64,000 nt of DNA from Candidatus Melainabacteria bacterium (GTDB lineage Bacteria; Cyanobacteriota; Vampirovibrionia; Obscuribacterales; Obscuribacteraceae). The position numbers and the translations under genes are program-made. The notes below the pieces were generated by a model. The model did no database searches, had not been told where the DNA came from, and worked only from the letters and a program-made list of their open reading frames with translations. The stretch is taken from positions 46,256 through 110,255 of the forward strand of contig RXJR01000020.1 in assembly GCA_003963305.1 (NCBI GenBank), in the 5' to 3' direction. This document shows, piece after piece, positions 17,920-26,900 of the stretch (its first letter is position 1; the number at the start of each line of letters is the position of its first letter).

Positions 17920-18153
17920 CTAACAACCTGCCGACGGCGGAAGTCCGACACCATAGTCGACAATTTCCCATTGCATTGCCGTAACCTGCGTGCGACCAGA
18001 ATGGATAGCCTCAGATGGAGTGAAGCTAGCGGTCGGTGTAGCCGTCTTGACAGGAGCTTTCGTATGCAATAACTCGAGTGGTGGTGCGGCATTGGTTGCC
18101 ACCGCAGAAGACATTCTTTCAAAGAATGAGCGCACTTGTGATTGGTTATGCAC
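17920..18153 (-). CDS. Small protein of unknown function (77 aa)
   Basis: Begins with GTG (18151-18153) behind a GAGAGGG SD and encodes 77 residues with an Ala/Pro/Thr-rich middle (APVKTATPTASFTPSEAI) and a short C-terminal motif, MQWEIVDYGVGLPPSAGC. It is framed by its own promoter element (site 7, 111 bp upstream) and by a terminator hairpin, which supports it as a real monocistronic gene despite its size. No family recognised. Confidence 0.6.
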   Translation of the reverse strand: MHNQSQVRSFFERMSSAVATNAAPPLELLHTKAPVKTATPTASFTPSEAIHSGRTQVTAMQWEIVDYGVGLPPSAGC

Positions 18154-18246
18154 CGCTGTACCCTCTCAATATCATTAGTAAGTAGAACGAACATTCAGGC
18201 TTTGCTTTTGCTATTTCGCCTGCGGAGCAAGGCTCCAACTTTGTGA

Positions 18247-18281
18247 GAATAATTGAAGCCATATCAAATTGCTATAAAACA
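18247..18281 (-). promoter_or_regulatory. 11-bp direct-repeat promoter element, site 7
   Basis: Minus-strand reading: GTTTTAT-N4-ATTTGAT (18281-18264), 11 bases, TATTCT as -10. It faces the 77-aa gene. Site 8 lies 55 bp away in the opposite orientation. Confidence 0.65.
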
Positions 18282-18335
18282 GAACACGATGGCACCATTT
18301 ATAGTGCTGTGCAAAATCTCTGAAATTCACCGCAA

Positions 18336-18369
18336 ATTTTACGACCATTTTATACGCAATGCTTATGCT
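18336..18369 (+). promoter_or_regulatory. 11-bp direct-repeat promoter element, site 8
   Basis: ATTTTAC-N4-ATTTTAT (18336-18353), 10 bases, TATGCT as -10 (18364-18369). It faces the gene starting at 18413. Confidence 0.65.
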
Positions 18370-18412
18370 CAAATCACCGAGACGAAATTGTTCATCGCTC
18401 AGGAGAGCAGAC

Positions 18413-19210
18413 GTGGCTGAACTAAGTGATAGATTACCGACTACTCCGCCGACGGATGAATGGCGAGCATTGGTACTACACCAGTCAGCGTATGGTGACC
18501 CACCAGCTGCGCCTCACTTCAAAAGAATCGGGCCGGCTGAAGCCGCTGCGCAAAATCGAGTCAACCCATCCGAAGAGACACCTAAAACCGGTGCCTTGAT
18601 CGGCTATCAGGAGTTTCCGAGAACAAGAAACATAGCTCCAGCCTATGAACCTAACAACATACAGGCTGCCACCGCTTGTGATGCTCCGACCGTTAAGACA
18701 GTCGATTCGCCAAAGGCACAGTCCTCCACCGCAAGCGAAGAACTTGCTAAAGACAAAACAATAGCTAGAGACGAATCAATAAATGCTGAAGAAGAAGCTG
18801 GCAAAATTATCGATCTGGCAAAAGCTCGCCTAGACACGATTGACTCGCTGACAGGTTATGCAACGCAAGAAGGGATCGAAGCATCAAAAAAACTAGCTGA
18901 CGAGGTTGCCAAACTGACTCCTGCTCAAGCAGCTGATGCAAACACATCTATGATCGCGCAATATCAGAACATCTACCCGACCTGGACACCTGTGCCCACC
19001 TCGATAGTCAATGATTATGGTCAGTCGATAGGCATGGAAATACGCGCGTCGAAATTCGATATCTGGCCCGGACCAACAAGCTTGCAAATACTTGATGACG
19101 GCAAAACGGTCACGGTCCGCCGTCAGGTAGCAGCTGGCGAGGTAGTAGATGGTAAGCAACTTCCTCCCACCTACGTCGTTGATGCGCAGGCGGCAAGAAT
19201 CCATCGATAA
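18413..19210 (+). CDS. Unknown protein with charged middle helix
   Basis: A 265-residue protein. The start is GTG 18413 behind AGGAGAG; the longer frame from 18359 would overlap the promoter element. It has a Pro/Ala-rich N-terminus, a charged helical middle (residues ~100-165, with EEEAGKIIDLAKARLDTIDS) and a globular C-terminal ~100 residues (DKTVTVRRQV-like strands ending VVDAQAARIHR). No signal peptide. It is followed by an intrinsic terminator. Function unknown. Confidence 0.7.
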   Translation: MAELSDRLPTTPPTDEWRALVLHQSAYGDPPAAPHFKRIGPAEAAAQNRVNPSEETPKTGALIGYQEFPRTRNIAPAYEPNNIQAATACDAPTVKTVDSPKAQSSTASEELAKDKTIARDESINAEEEAGKIIDLAKARLDTIDSLTGYATQEGIEASKKLADEVAKLTPAQAADANTSMIAQYQNIYPTWTPVPTSIVNDYGQSIGMEIRASKFDIWPGPTSLQILDDGKTVTVRRQVAAGEVVDGKQLPPTYVVDAQAARIHR

Positions 19211-19254
19211 ATCACAAGTTCGATTCGAACACTAAAAAGTTTACTGAAGGGGCG

Positions 19255-19290
19255 ATCACCATGCTGAATAAGCATGGTGATTGTGTTTTC
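19255..19290 (+). terminator. Intrinsic terminator
   Basis: ATCACCATGC (19255-19264) and GCATGGTGAT (19272-19281) form a perfect 10-bp stem with a 7-base loop, followed by TGTGTTTTC. It ends the transcript of the gene at 18413-19210. Confidence 0.85.
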
Positions 19291-19378
19291 GGAGAGAATC
19301 TGTTGTCTTTTAAAAGATAAAATTCGACTCGATGCCGTCATGGTGAACTCTTAGTAACATTCCTTCGCCATACTAACG

Positions 19379-22036
19379 ATGAAGCGCGCCAGAAGCCCAA
19401 TTTATCGGCGTATTCCGATTCTAAGAGACCTGAACATATCAATTATGCGAACCTCTGACTCATTCGAGCCAAATCAGGTAAACAAACTAGCTGACGAGCT
19501 AACCAATAGCGCCCTGTATGCCGCTGCCATCGAACCTATGCACGGAGCGGCTCAAGTAGTCGACCATCTAGCGACCACGCAGCTCGATCAAAAAGTGACC
19601 GACCTATCCAAGAATTTTGGAATCGAGGCGCCGAAACCAGCAACTGAAGGATCAGCGCACTGGTACGCCCAGCAATTCGGTGGAGCGCTCGGCACAGTCA
19701 TCCCGTTTATGCTCGTTCATGGTCGTGTCCAACATGCAGCTGGCAGCTCACTTAATAAGACGCTCGAAAAAGCAGCGTTAGCATCTGAACAGGGTCATAT
19801 TGCTCAAACAGCAGGGCTTAACGCAGCAATGCTCGGCACCTCCGGGTTTATCTACGGGTCGATTCTGAAGCCTTCAGATGCAGCCCATTCAGGTCAGGGG
19901 AATTTCTACCAGGACCGATTGGTCAATGGCGCTACAGACGCTTTAATGTTTAGTGCAATCGGGCTAAGTCATTCCTTCATGGAAAGCGGTCTCGGCTCGG
20001 CTCGCAAATTCTTGGACAATTCTTCGCTCCCGCTAGCGCTCAAACAACCAGCAATGGGTGCTCTCGAAAGTAGAGTTTTGCCGGGCGTCATTTCGGGAAT
20101 GCCAATCGGCGTTGCAAATGCCGAGGTTTCAGCATGGAAGGAAGGACGTTCTGCGAGCGCCGAAGAGACCAAAAGTAACGCAATTTTGATGGGAACACTC
20201 GGCGGTGCCTTTTCATGGCTTACGCCTGCCAGCTCATTCAAGGCAGCGCCCAAGAACGAATCTGCGTTTCCACCAGAAAGCAACAGAACACTTGCCGGCG
20301 GCGACGTCAAAAGCGCAACTGGCGAGGCGAGCTTCTCGGTCTCGCCGCCTGCGGCAGAACATTCCTCAAAAGCAGAGAGTACTGCACAGGCGAAACTAAA
20401 GGGACTGTTTGGGGACAAGGGTGGCGACTGGATCGAGTACGCCTCACCTTTCATAGGCGCTGAAAATGCCTTGAAAGTCTTACCCGAGCCGACACCTGGC
20501 AACGATGGACTGGCCAGATACTTCGTTAATCAAGTTCAGAACATCAGCGAATCACAAGAAATTTTTCAGTTAAAAGAGATAGGCAAAAATTGGTCACAGG
20601 TTGACAAAGCTGATCGTGCGCTACCGATAAACGACCTCTATTTCAAAATGAAAACTGGGATGAACGTGAGCGATTACACGGCGAACCCGGCAAAAGCCGT
20701 TTCGCTTACGCCGCTCGATGCGAACCACCCGAATTTTGCCGTTATGGAAGCATCAATCGGGAAAGCAAAAGTTGGAAGCGTTGTGTTTCACCTGGAGCCA
20801 CCGTTTCTCCACATCGGCAATATCCAGGTGGAAGAGGGATTCAAGCGACTTGGTATAGGCACACAAATAATCAGCAAACTTGAACAGGCGTCGGACCCAC
20901 GAATTACCAAGGTCTCACTGGAGGTTTCGAGCACTAACACCGCGGCTCGCAACCTCTACTCAAAATTAGGTTTTGAATTCGTAAACGAGACAGGCGACGG
21001 CTGGTCTACGCTAGCCAAACCAATAGACCGACAGTCACAATCGGCACCTCCCAAAGCTGATTCTGACGTGTTCGAGCTATTACAAAACGGACCATTAAAA
21101 GTCACCAGAGACTTTACGAAGAAAGACACAATCAAAATGGACAGCGAAACGTCCGGTTCTGATCCCGTCCCAAATTCAGCCGGAGCAGAATCAAGACCTG
21201 TATTGGGCGGTTTCACAGAAGATGAACTCGGTCGCGTGCGCCAAGTATTCATAAGAGAACACCGACCGCTCGAGGCAAAAGCAGCTAAGTTCCACAGCAT
21301 GACCAATTTCGATACTGTATTTCCGCAGACGGCTACACGACCTGTGGATAACATCAATCCACAAGTATTGTCCTACTTTCCGTGGGAAACAAAACAACTC
21401 GACGTGCAGGAGCGCATCGGGAAATCAATCAAAGAACGCACAGCAGATGGAACTTTGAAGCGGTTAAACATCGATGTGCTGCAGAGCGATCTCTTGCAAG
21501 ATGCGATCGCTGAACGCGCAATCATAGGAGACCAGGACGCGCATCTGGGTAACTTCAGCGTAACCAAGCAGCACGGCAAGGTAGCGGTAGGAACGTTAGA
21601 CATTGAAGAAAACGATGGCGCATTTGGCTCCCATACCATTCCGATTATTCGGAGTCCCCTGCCAGATAATGCAATCGCACCGTCAACTCTCGCAAAAGTC
21701 AACCAGCTAGTCGACAAATTGGAAACGAGAGAGGGCATGAATCAATTGCGCGATCTTGGACTCAATCAAAGAGAAGCCGAGGCGCTTTTACGACGAGCTC
21801 AATTCCTATCTCAATACAAGCGTTTTCCAGGCTCCATAGCAGAAGTAACGCAAGACCCCAAATTGCCTCCGCCTCTAATTGACTGGTTGGCAAATGATCC
21901 GGATGCTATGGTAAGAGAATCACTCGCCCGAAATATTCGGTCGAACCCAGAGGTATTGGCTAGACTGGCGAGTGATGAAAACACATGGGTTAAGTCGGCA
22001 GCCCTAGAAAACCTTGCGCAATCAGCGCGAAGCTAG
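19379..22036 (+). CDS. Multidomain protein: helical N-terminus, GNAT acetyltransferase, kinase-like loop, leucine-rich repeat variant
   Basis: An 885-residue protein (ATG 19379; an internal ATG at 19445 is equally possible, neither has a good SD). The N-terminal ~230 residues are hydrophobic-helical with Gly-rich turns (GGALGTVIPFMLVHGR, NGATDALMFSAIGLSHSFM). Residues ~455-545 form a GNAT N-acetyltransferase, with the acetyl-CoA loop VEEGFKRLGIGTQII and NTAARNLYSKLGFEFV. Around 717-740 lies IGDQDAHLGNFSV followed by LDIEEN, a DxHxxN/D-x-E pair like the catalytic and metal loops of HipA/PI-kinase-like folds. The last ~60 residues are two LRV-type repeats (PPPLIDWLANDPDAMVRESL). The combination looks like a modifying effector. 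Targets unknown; the kinase reading is tentative. Confidence 0.8.
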   Translation: MKRARSPIYRRIPILRDLNISIMRTSDSFEPNQVNKLADELTNSALYAAAIEPMHGAAQVVDHLATTQLDQKVTDLSKNFGIEAPKPATEGSAHWYAQQFGGALGTVIPFMLVHGRVQHAAGSSLNKTLEKAALASEQGHIAQTAGLNAAMLGTSGFIYGSILKPSDAAHSGQGNFYQDRLVNGATDALMFSAIGLSHSFMESGLGSARKFLDNSSLPLALKQPAMGALESRVLPGVISGMPIGVANAEVSAWKEGRSASAEETKSNAILMGTLGGAFSWLTPASSFKAAPKNESAFPPESNRTLAGGDVKSATGEASFSVSPPAAEHSSKAESTAQAKLKGLFGDKGGDWIEYASPFIGAENALKVLPEPTPGNDGLARYFVNQVQNISESQEIFQLKEIGKNWSQVDKADRALPINDLYFKMKTGMNVSDYTANPAKAVSLTPLDANHPNFAVMEASIGKAKVGSVVFHLEPPFLHIGNIQVEEGFKRLGIGTQIISKLEQASDPRITKVSLEVSSTNTAARNLYSKLGFEFVNETGDGWSTLAKPIDRQSQSAPPKADSDVFELLQNGPLKVTRDFTKKDTIKMDSETSGSDPVPNSAGAESRPVLGGFTEDELGRVRQVFIREHRPLEAKAAKFHSMTNFDTVFPQTATRPVDNINPQVLSYFPWETKQLDVQERIGKSIKERTADGTLKRLNIDVLQSDLLQDAIAERAIIGDQDAHLGNFSVTKQHGKVAVGTLDIEENDGAFGSHTIPIIRSPLPDNAIAPSTLAKVNQLVDKLETREGMNQLRDLGLNQREAEALLRRAQFLSQYKRFPGSIAEVTQDPKLPPPLIDWLANDPDAMVRESLARNIRSNPEVLARLASDENTWVKSAALENLAQSARS

Positions 22037-22045
22037 TGTACCCTT

Positions 22046-22079
22046 GTTTTATGGAGATTTGACAGAAATAAGCTATCAT
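22046..22079 (+). promoter_or_regulatory. 11-bp direct-repeat promoter element, site 9
   Basis: GTTTTAT-N4-ATTTGAC (22046-22063), 10 bases, TATCAT as -10 (22074-22079). It faces the gene starting at 22172. Confidence 0.65.
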
Positions 22080-22171
22080 CCGAACAATTGATTCTGATAC
22101 CGACCCGATGCAAAACTCCCTGAAAAGCGAGCTCTCTGCATACCACAAGTCACAAAACGGAGACTAAATCA

Positions 22172-22555
22172 ATGGCTTTTACAGCACCGAAAGAATTGCC
22201 TGCTCAGGGAGACCACCAGCCCGACAGAGCGGCAGAAGCGCACCCCGGCTTGAATGAAAAATTGCAACTTGCCGCCAGTGACAGCAACCAAGCTGCATGT
22301 TTAGCGGGCGAACAAAAATTCATAAACGGCGTTCGAAAAGACCTCCAAACACTGGCTGATAGTGCGGGTTTGTCCCAGAACCAAAAGACAGATGCCCAAA
22401 AGTATATTGACGCCCTAGTTCCCAAAAACTGCGGCGGAGACGGTCAAGAAGCAGACAAGCAGGCGAAGGCGCTGGAGCAGAAGTACAGACATGACCCCAA
22501 AATGTCCAAGTTATTCAAAGACATGAAGTCTGAAGCAACGCTTTCGTTCGACTGA
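22172..22555 (+). CDS. Small hydrophilic helical protein (127 aa)
   Basis: Encodes 127 residues, mostly helical and charged (NEKLQLAASDSNQAACLAG, EADKQAKALEQKYRHDPKM), with two cysteines and no export signal. The ATG is preceded by ACGGAG at a good distance, and promoter element site 9 lies 109 bp upstream. It converges on the PAS kinase gene. No family recognised. Confidence 0.7.
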   Translation: MAFTAPKELPAQGDHQPDRAAEAHPGLNEKLQLAASDSNQAACLAGEQKFINGVRKDLQTLADSAGLSQNQKTDAQKYIDALVPKNCGGDGQEADKQAKALEQKYRHDPKMSKLFKDMKSEATLSFD

Positions 22556-22600
22556 AATTTTCTGCAATCTTTTTAGAACATTAGTGGAAAGATAGCTTGC

Positions 22601-23794
22601 TCAAACCGGCAGCTTAACGGTGAATGTTGTAACTGTGCCAGGTTGACTCTGGCATAAGAGTTCTCCGCCATGCGCTTCAACTATCATCCTGCACAAGTAG
22701 AGTCCGAATCCGGTCGAAGTCGAACCGAGGTAAGAACGAGTAGCTACACGTGATGATTCAAACAGTGTCCGAATTTGATCTGCTTCTATCCCCCGTCCAT
22801 GATCGGTAATGCTGACTTGGACGTGATCATCTGTTGTGTCAATCACAATCTTAACGACTCCTCCGGTTGGGCTCGCCTTGATAGCATTCTGCACAAGATT
22901 GTGAAAGACCTGCCTCAATCCAGAGAATATTCCATGCAAAATCGGGGGTTGACTCTCGCTGACCGAAATTTGAATATTGCGAGCGGCGGCCAGTGGTCGG
23001 TTCAACTCGAGCGCTGATGTCAGCAGTCTATTAAGCTCGATCTCACCGCGGCATGACTCAACTGCGTACAGGTCTGTTCTATAAAGTTCGATCAATGAGT
23101 TAGAGATTTGCAGAAATTCTCTATTACTTTCGCGCACATCGAGAAGGATTGGACAATCCTGGTCATCTAGAGTGTTAGCAAAACTTTCGCCTAAGACGTC
23201 CAGAAACATGTCGATGCTGACGAGATGGTTTTTCAGATCATGAGTAAAAAGAGTCGCAAGAGAGTCGCGTTGTCTCTGGAGTATTTTTGTCTCAGTGATG
23301 TCCTGGAAGATGGTTACTACTCCAAGGACTTCACCATCTTTATCTAGAACAGGCGAGGCGTTAACACGAAGCCACATACCTTCTGGTCCGATATTAGGAC
23401 CTCTAACAAAGCCTTCTTTTTGTACAGTCTTTTTCTCGCGAAGCGCGACCGCATAGGGCTCAGCGCTCTCAGAAATTGGCGTTATTCCATCGGCTTCGAA
23501 GAATTTGTAATTATCGAGAAACTGTCGCCTGGGCTGTTCGTTTATCTCAGCGCCGACCATCCGAGCCGCTTCTCGATTTGCCAGAATAATATTCTCGTCT
23601 TTGTCGACAACAACTAATCCATGACCGATTGAATCAAGAATTGCATTCATCATCAGAGCATGATTGGAGGCAGATGCACTCGACTCAATCAATTTATCGA
23701 CATAGAGCCTTGTCAAGTCCTCAAGTTTGCGACGCACCGCAAAGAGATGCTCTGGTACGTCCGGTGCGTCGGATGGTGAAACAGAATCACTCAC
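22601..23794 (-). CDS. PAS-domain sensor histidine kinase (soluble)
   Basis: A 397-residue kinase without membrane segments. Residues ~50-175 are a PAS domain (ILDSIGHGLVVVDKDENIILANREAARMVG, ending VTIFQDITETK). The H-box reads THDLKNHL with H185. The ATPase domain has N-box VQNAIKASPTGG, G1 TDHGRGIE and G2 TGFGLYLCRMIVEAHGG. It therefore autophosphorylates in the cytoplasm in response to an unknown signal. No regulator is adjacent, but three receiver proteins are encoded within 16 kb. Confidence 0.92.
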   Translation of the reverse strand: MSDSVSPSDAPDVPEHLFAVRRKLEDLTRLYVDKLIESSASASNHALMMNAILDSIGHGLVVVDKDENIILANREAARMVGAEINEQPRRQFLDNYKFFEADGITPISESAEPYAVALREKKTVQKEGFVRGPNIGPEGMWLRVNASPVLDKDGEVLGVVTIFQDITETKILQRQRDSLATLFTHDLKNHLVSIDMFLDVLGESFANTLDDQDCPILLDVRESNREFLQISNSLIELYRTDLYAVESCRGEIELNRLLTSALELNRPLAAARNIQISVSESQPPILHGIFSGLRQVFHNLVQNAIKASPTGGVVKIVIDTTDDHVQVSITDHGRGIEADQIRTLFESSRVATRSYLGSTSTGFGLYLCRMIVEAHGGELLCQSQPGTVTTFTVKLPV

Positions 23795-23911
23795 TTTTTA
23801 TCCCCTGAAAGGATCATTCTAGCTAGTTATGCCATGTGCAAGACCATAGAAAACTTTGCAGCGAAGAATTCTGTTATATTCACTCGGCACACCCGCGTGC
23901 ACGCAGATAAT

Positions 23912-26900
23912 TCAACGACTGCACTCGAAGAAGTTCTTACTATAGCCCTGCCAGTTCGCTGTAAGGTCATTTTGGATCATTTCTTGAGCAGCAAAAGATG
24001 GCAAGTCAATCAAGATCGAGCGCTTCGCGCCATTCGAGAGATATTCATGGCGAACTGAACTTGATTCTGAAATCTCATATCTGAGTGCAACCGACCAGGA
24101 AGAAGCGTCGTCGAGCACTTCCAACTGGGTCTGGATTACTTCGGTGCCACCACGCAAGATGTTTGAGCGAATAATTCGACACGTATCACTGAAAGTTTCT
24201 ACAATGCGTGTCGTAAGCTGCACTTCGGGGGTGGTTTCGACTGAGCTGACTTCCTTCGCTGATTTGCTGGCTGTAGCTGACACATTTACCGTGCTGTCGC
24301 AAGGAACGATGGATGGCGCATTGAATTTCTCAATCTGAGCCTGAGTAGGCAAAATAATAGAAGTACCGCGAATCAAAGCAGCTGTGGGCATACCTTTAGA
24401 ATCAGTGGTAGTGGGCATGTTGTTAATTTCCGCTACCAACTTCCACAGATTGACGTCTTTCAAAGCTGGATGCTTGAGTGCCACGGAGCGAAGCGAATCG
24501 CCCAGTCTAACGATGTATGTCAGATTTTCACCCTGTGATTTTGGACCAATAGGTCCAAGCAACTTTTCAATGTTTGCGCGGCGAATTGCATCCGCTTCGG
24601 TTCGCAGTTGGCTCGGACCATTCATAACAGAAGCGCTGCTGGGATGGAAAAGTTGACGGCGACTAAACTCCCGCACCTGACGGCGACTCGCTAAAGTAAG
24701 TAGAGTCCCGACCTTCACTGTGTAAACAGTCTTGCCTTGTTCATCAGTTACCGCCTGTATCGAGCGTTTGTTTAGCTCATAGAGCAGAGGAGCCAGAGCA
24801 ACCGAACCCAGTTTCTTCTTAGCGATACTCTCAACAGTGTCGTTACCTCTTACGATATATTTCTCCTGCTTCGTTTCTTCGGCGAGCTTTTGCTCGCGCT
24901 GTTGAAGCTGTGCTAAACGTTCTGCTTGCAGCCTTGCATCTAATTCCTGCTGCCGTTTCGTCGCCATTGCTGTCAGCAAAGTATCGGATAACCGACGAGC
25001 ATCCTCTTCACGTTTCTGTTCTCTTTGCTTTTCTTCATTTCTCAAACGATCCGATTGATACTGCGTATCCAGCATTTCTGCAGTTTCGCGGCGTGTGCGA
25101 GCTGCTGTTTCATCCACCTGTCTAACGGCTTCCTGATCAAGAAGATTCGACACAGACTGTTCAATCATTGCTACGATCTGCTCACTCTGTGCACCAGCGC
25201 CAAAAGTTGCATCAGTCGCAGATCCATAAGCATCGTCAACCTGTTCCACAGTTTCTTTACGATCCGCTATCTGCATCTGCTTGGCGTCGTAATCAGAACT
25301 AGAATGCTTGCCGGAATGATGAATTGAATGATTGTGGTGGGCAACATGCTCATTTTGACTCTGCGTGTGACCGTACTCAGTCCGGCTTTGCGGAGTGTAC
25401 TCATCAGTCCGACTTGGCTCTTGCGTCTGACGCGGACTTACATATTCGATCAGGTCAATAGCAGGACGCACTGAAAAATCAATTGTATTGCTCTGCGTTG
25501 GATCATAGCCAACGTTCCAGGGTAGAAGCGGAGCCTGAGTGATAGTAGATGTTTCGGCAGAAGCGCCCATTGAATTAGTGCCATTTCCAACGTAAGTAGG
25601 AGCGGTGCTCACAGTGGCAGATGCACCATTTCCAGTTGCAGAGGCAGAAACTGCTTGTTGTTGTTGTTGATTCGGATCTTGCGCAGGAATAACAACAGGA
25701 ATTGCGGTTTGCTGCGCAGCAGTGCTGTTAGTGGAAGGATCTTGTTGCGAAACACTGCTCTTGTTATTGGGATCTTGCTGGGAAGCATTGCTATTGTTAG
25801 CTGGATCTTGCTGCGAGGCACGAGTATTGTTGGTCGGATCATGCTGCGATCCACGAGTATTGTTGGCCGGATCCTGCTGCGATCCACGAGTATTGTTGCC
25901 AGGATCCTGCTGTGAGGCACGAGTATTGTTGACAGGATCCTGCTGTGAGGCACGAGTATTGTTGCCAGGATCCTGCTGAGTGGTAGGCAATTTGCTATTT
26001 CCGTGAGCAGGATCTTGTGCAGGAATTGCTCCTGTGCCACGTGCGGTAGGATCGTTATAGCTGCTATTGTTTCCTTGCGCATTCGAGCCTTGCGATGCGT
26101 TATTAGAGTTGTTCTGAATTGACTGACCATACTGCGATGATTGGGTCGACTGATTTGAATTTTGAGTTCCGCTACCGCCCGAAGAGCCGGTACTAGAGAT
26201 GGAACCGCTAGTTTTATTCTCGACTGCATCTAATTTCGAAGAATCAGAAGTCTCTCTCTTCGGCGGTGTGTAAACGAAAACAGCATCGTTTCTGGTTGCA
26301 GAAGGAGTGTCTTTAACTTGCGGCGCAGCAACAGAATTGTCGCGTACGGTAGCTGTCTGGTCTTTCTGAGCAATGCCTGGCTGCACGGTGTCGCTCTTTC
26401 CGGAATTCAGCATTCTGTCGGAAACTTGAGCCTGAGCGGCTTCCATGCGTGCATTCTGAACCACTCTATCATTGGTAGATTGTGTATTTTGCGCAACTTT
26501 ATCGGTCTTACCACCAAAATCTCGTTCAGACTGATTTTGAGTCAAACGAGCGGAATCATTGCGAATAGCGTCCATGCGCGATGCAACTGAGTTGCTTGCT
26601 TCGGAGTTCTGCAGACGAGAATCAGGTTTGGCAGAGAATTGCGCAGAATTAAGTTCGTTTTTCGCAAAGCCTTCGGCATTGCCACGCACACTAGAGCCGG
26701 AATTCAAATCATTCTTCGCGAACACTTCAGTGTTGCCACGCACACTTGAACCAGAACTCAAATCATTCTTTGCTAAGACCTCACCGGTGCCACGTGCAGC
26801 TGTGGCAGGATTCACTTCTGTCTTTCCGAGCGAATCTCCACGCGAAATAGCACCTTGATTCACTTCATTCTTAATCGAACCTTCGCCCAATCCATGAATG

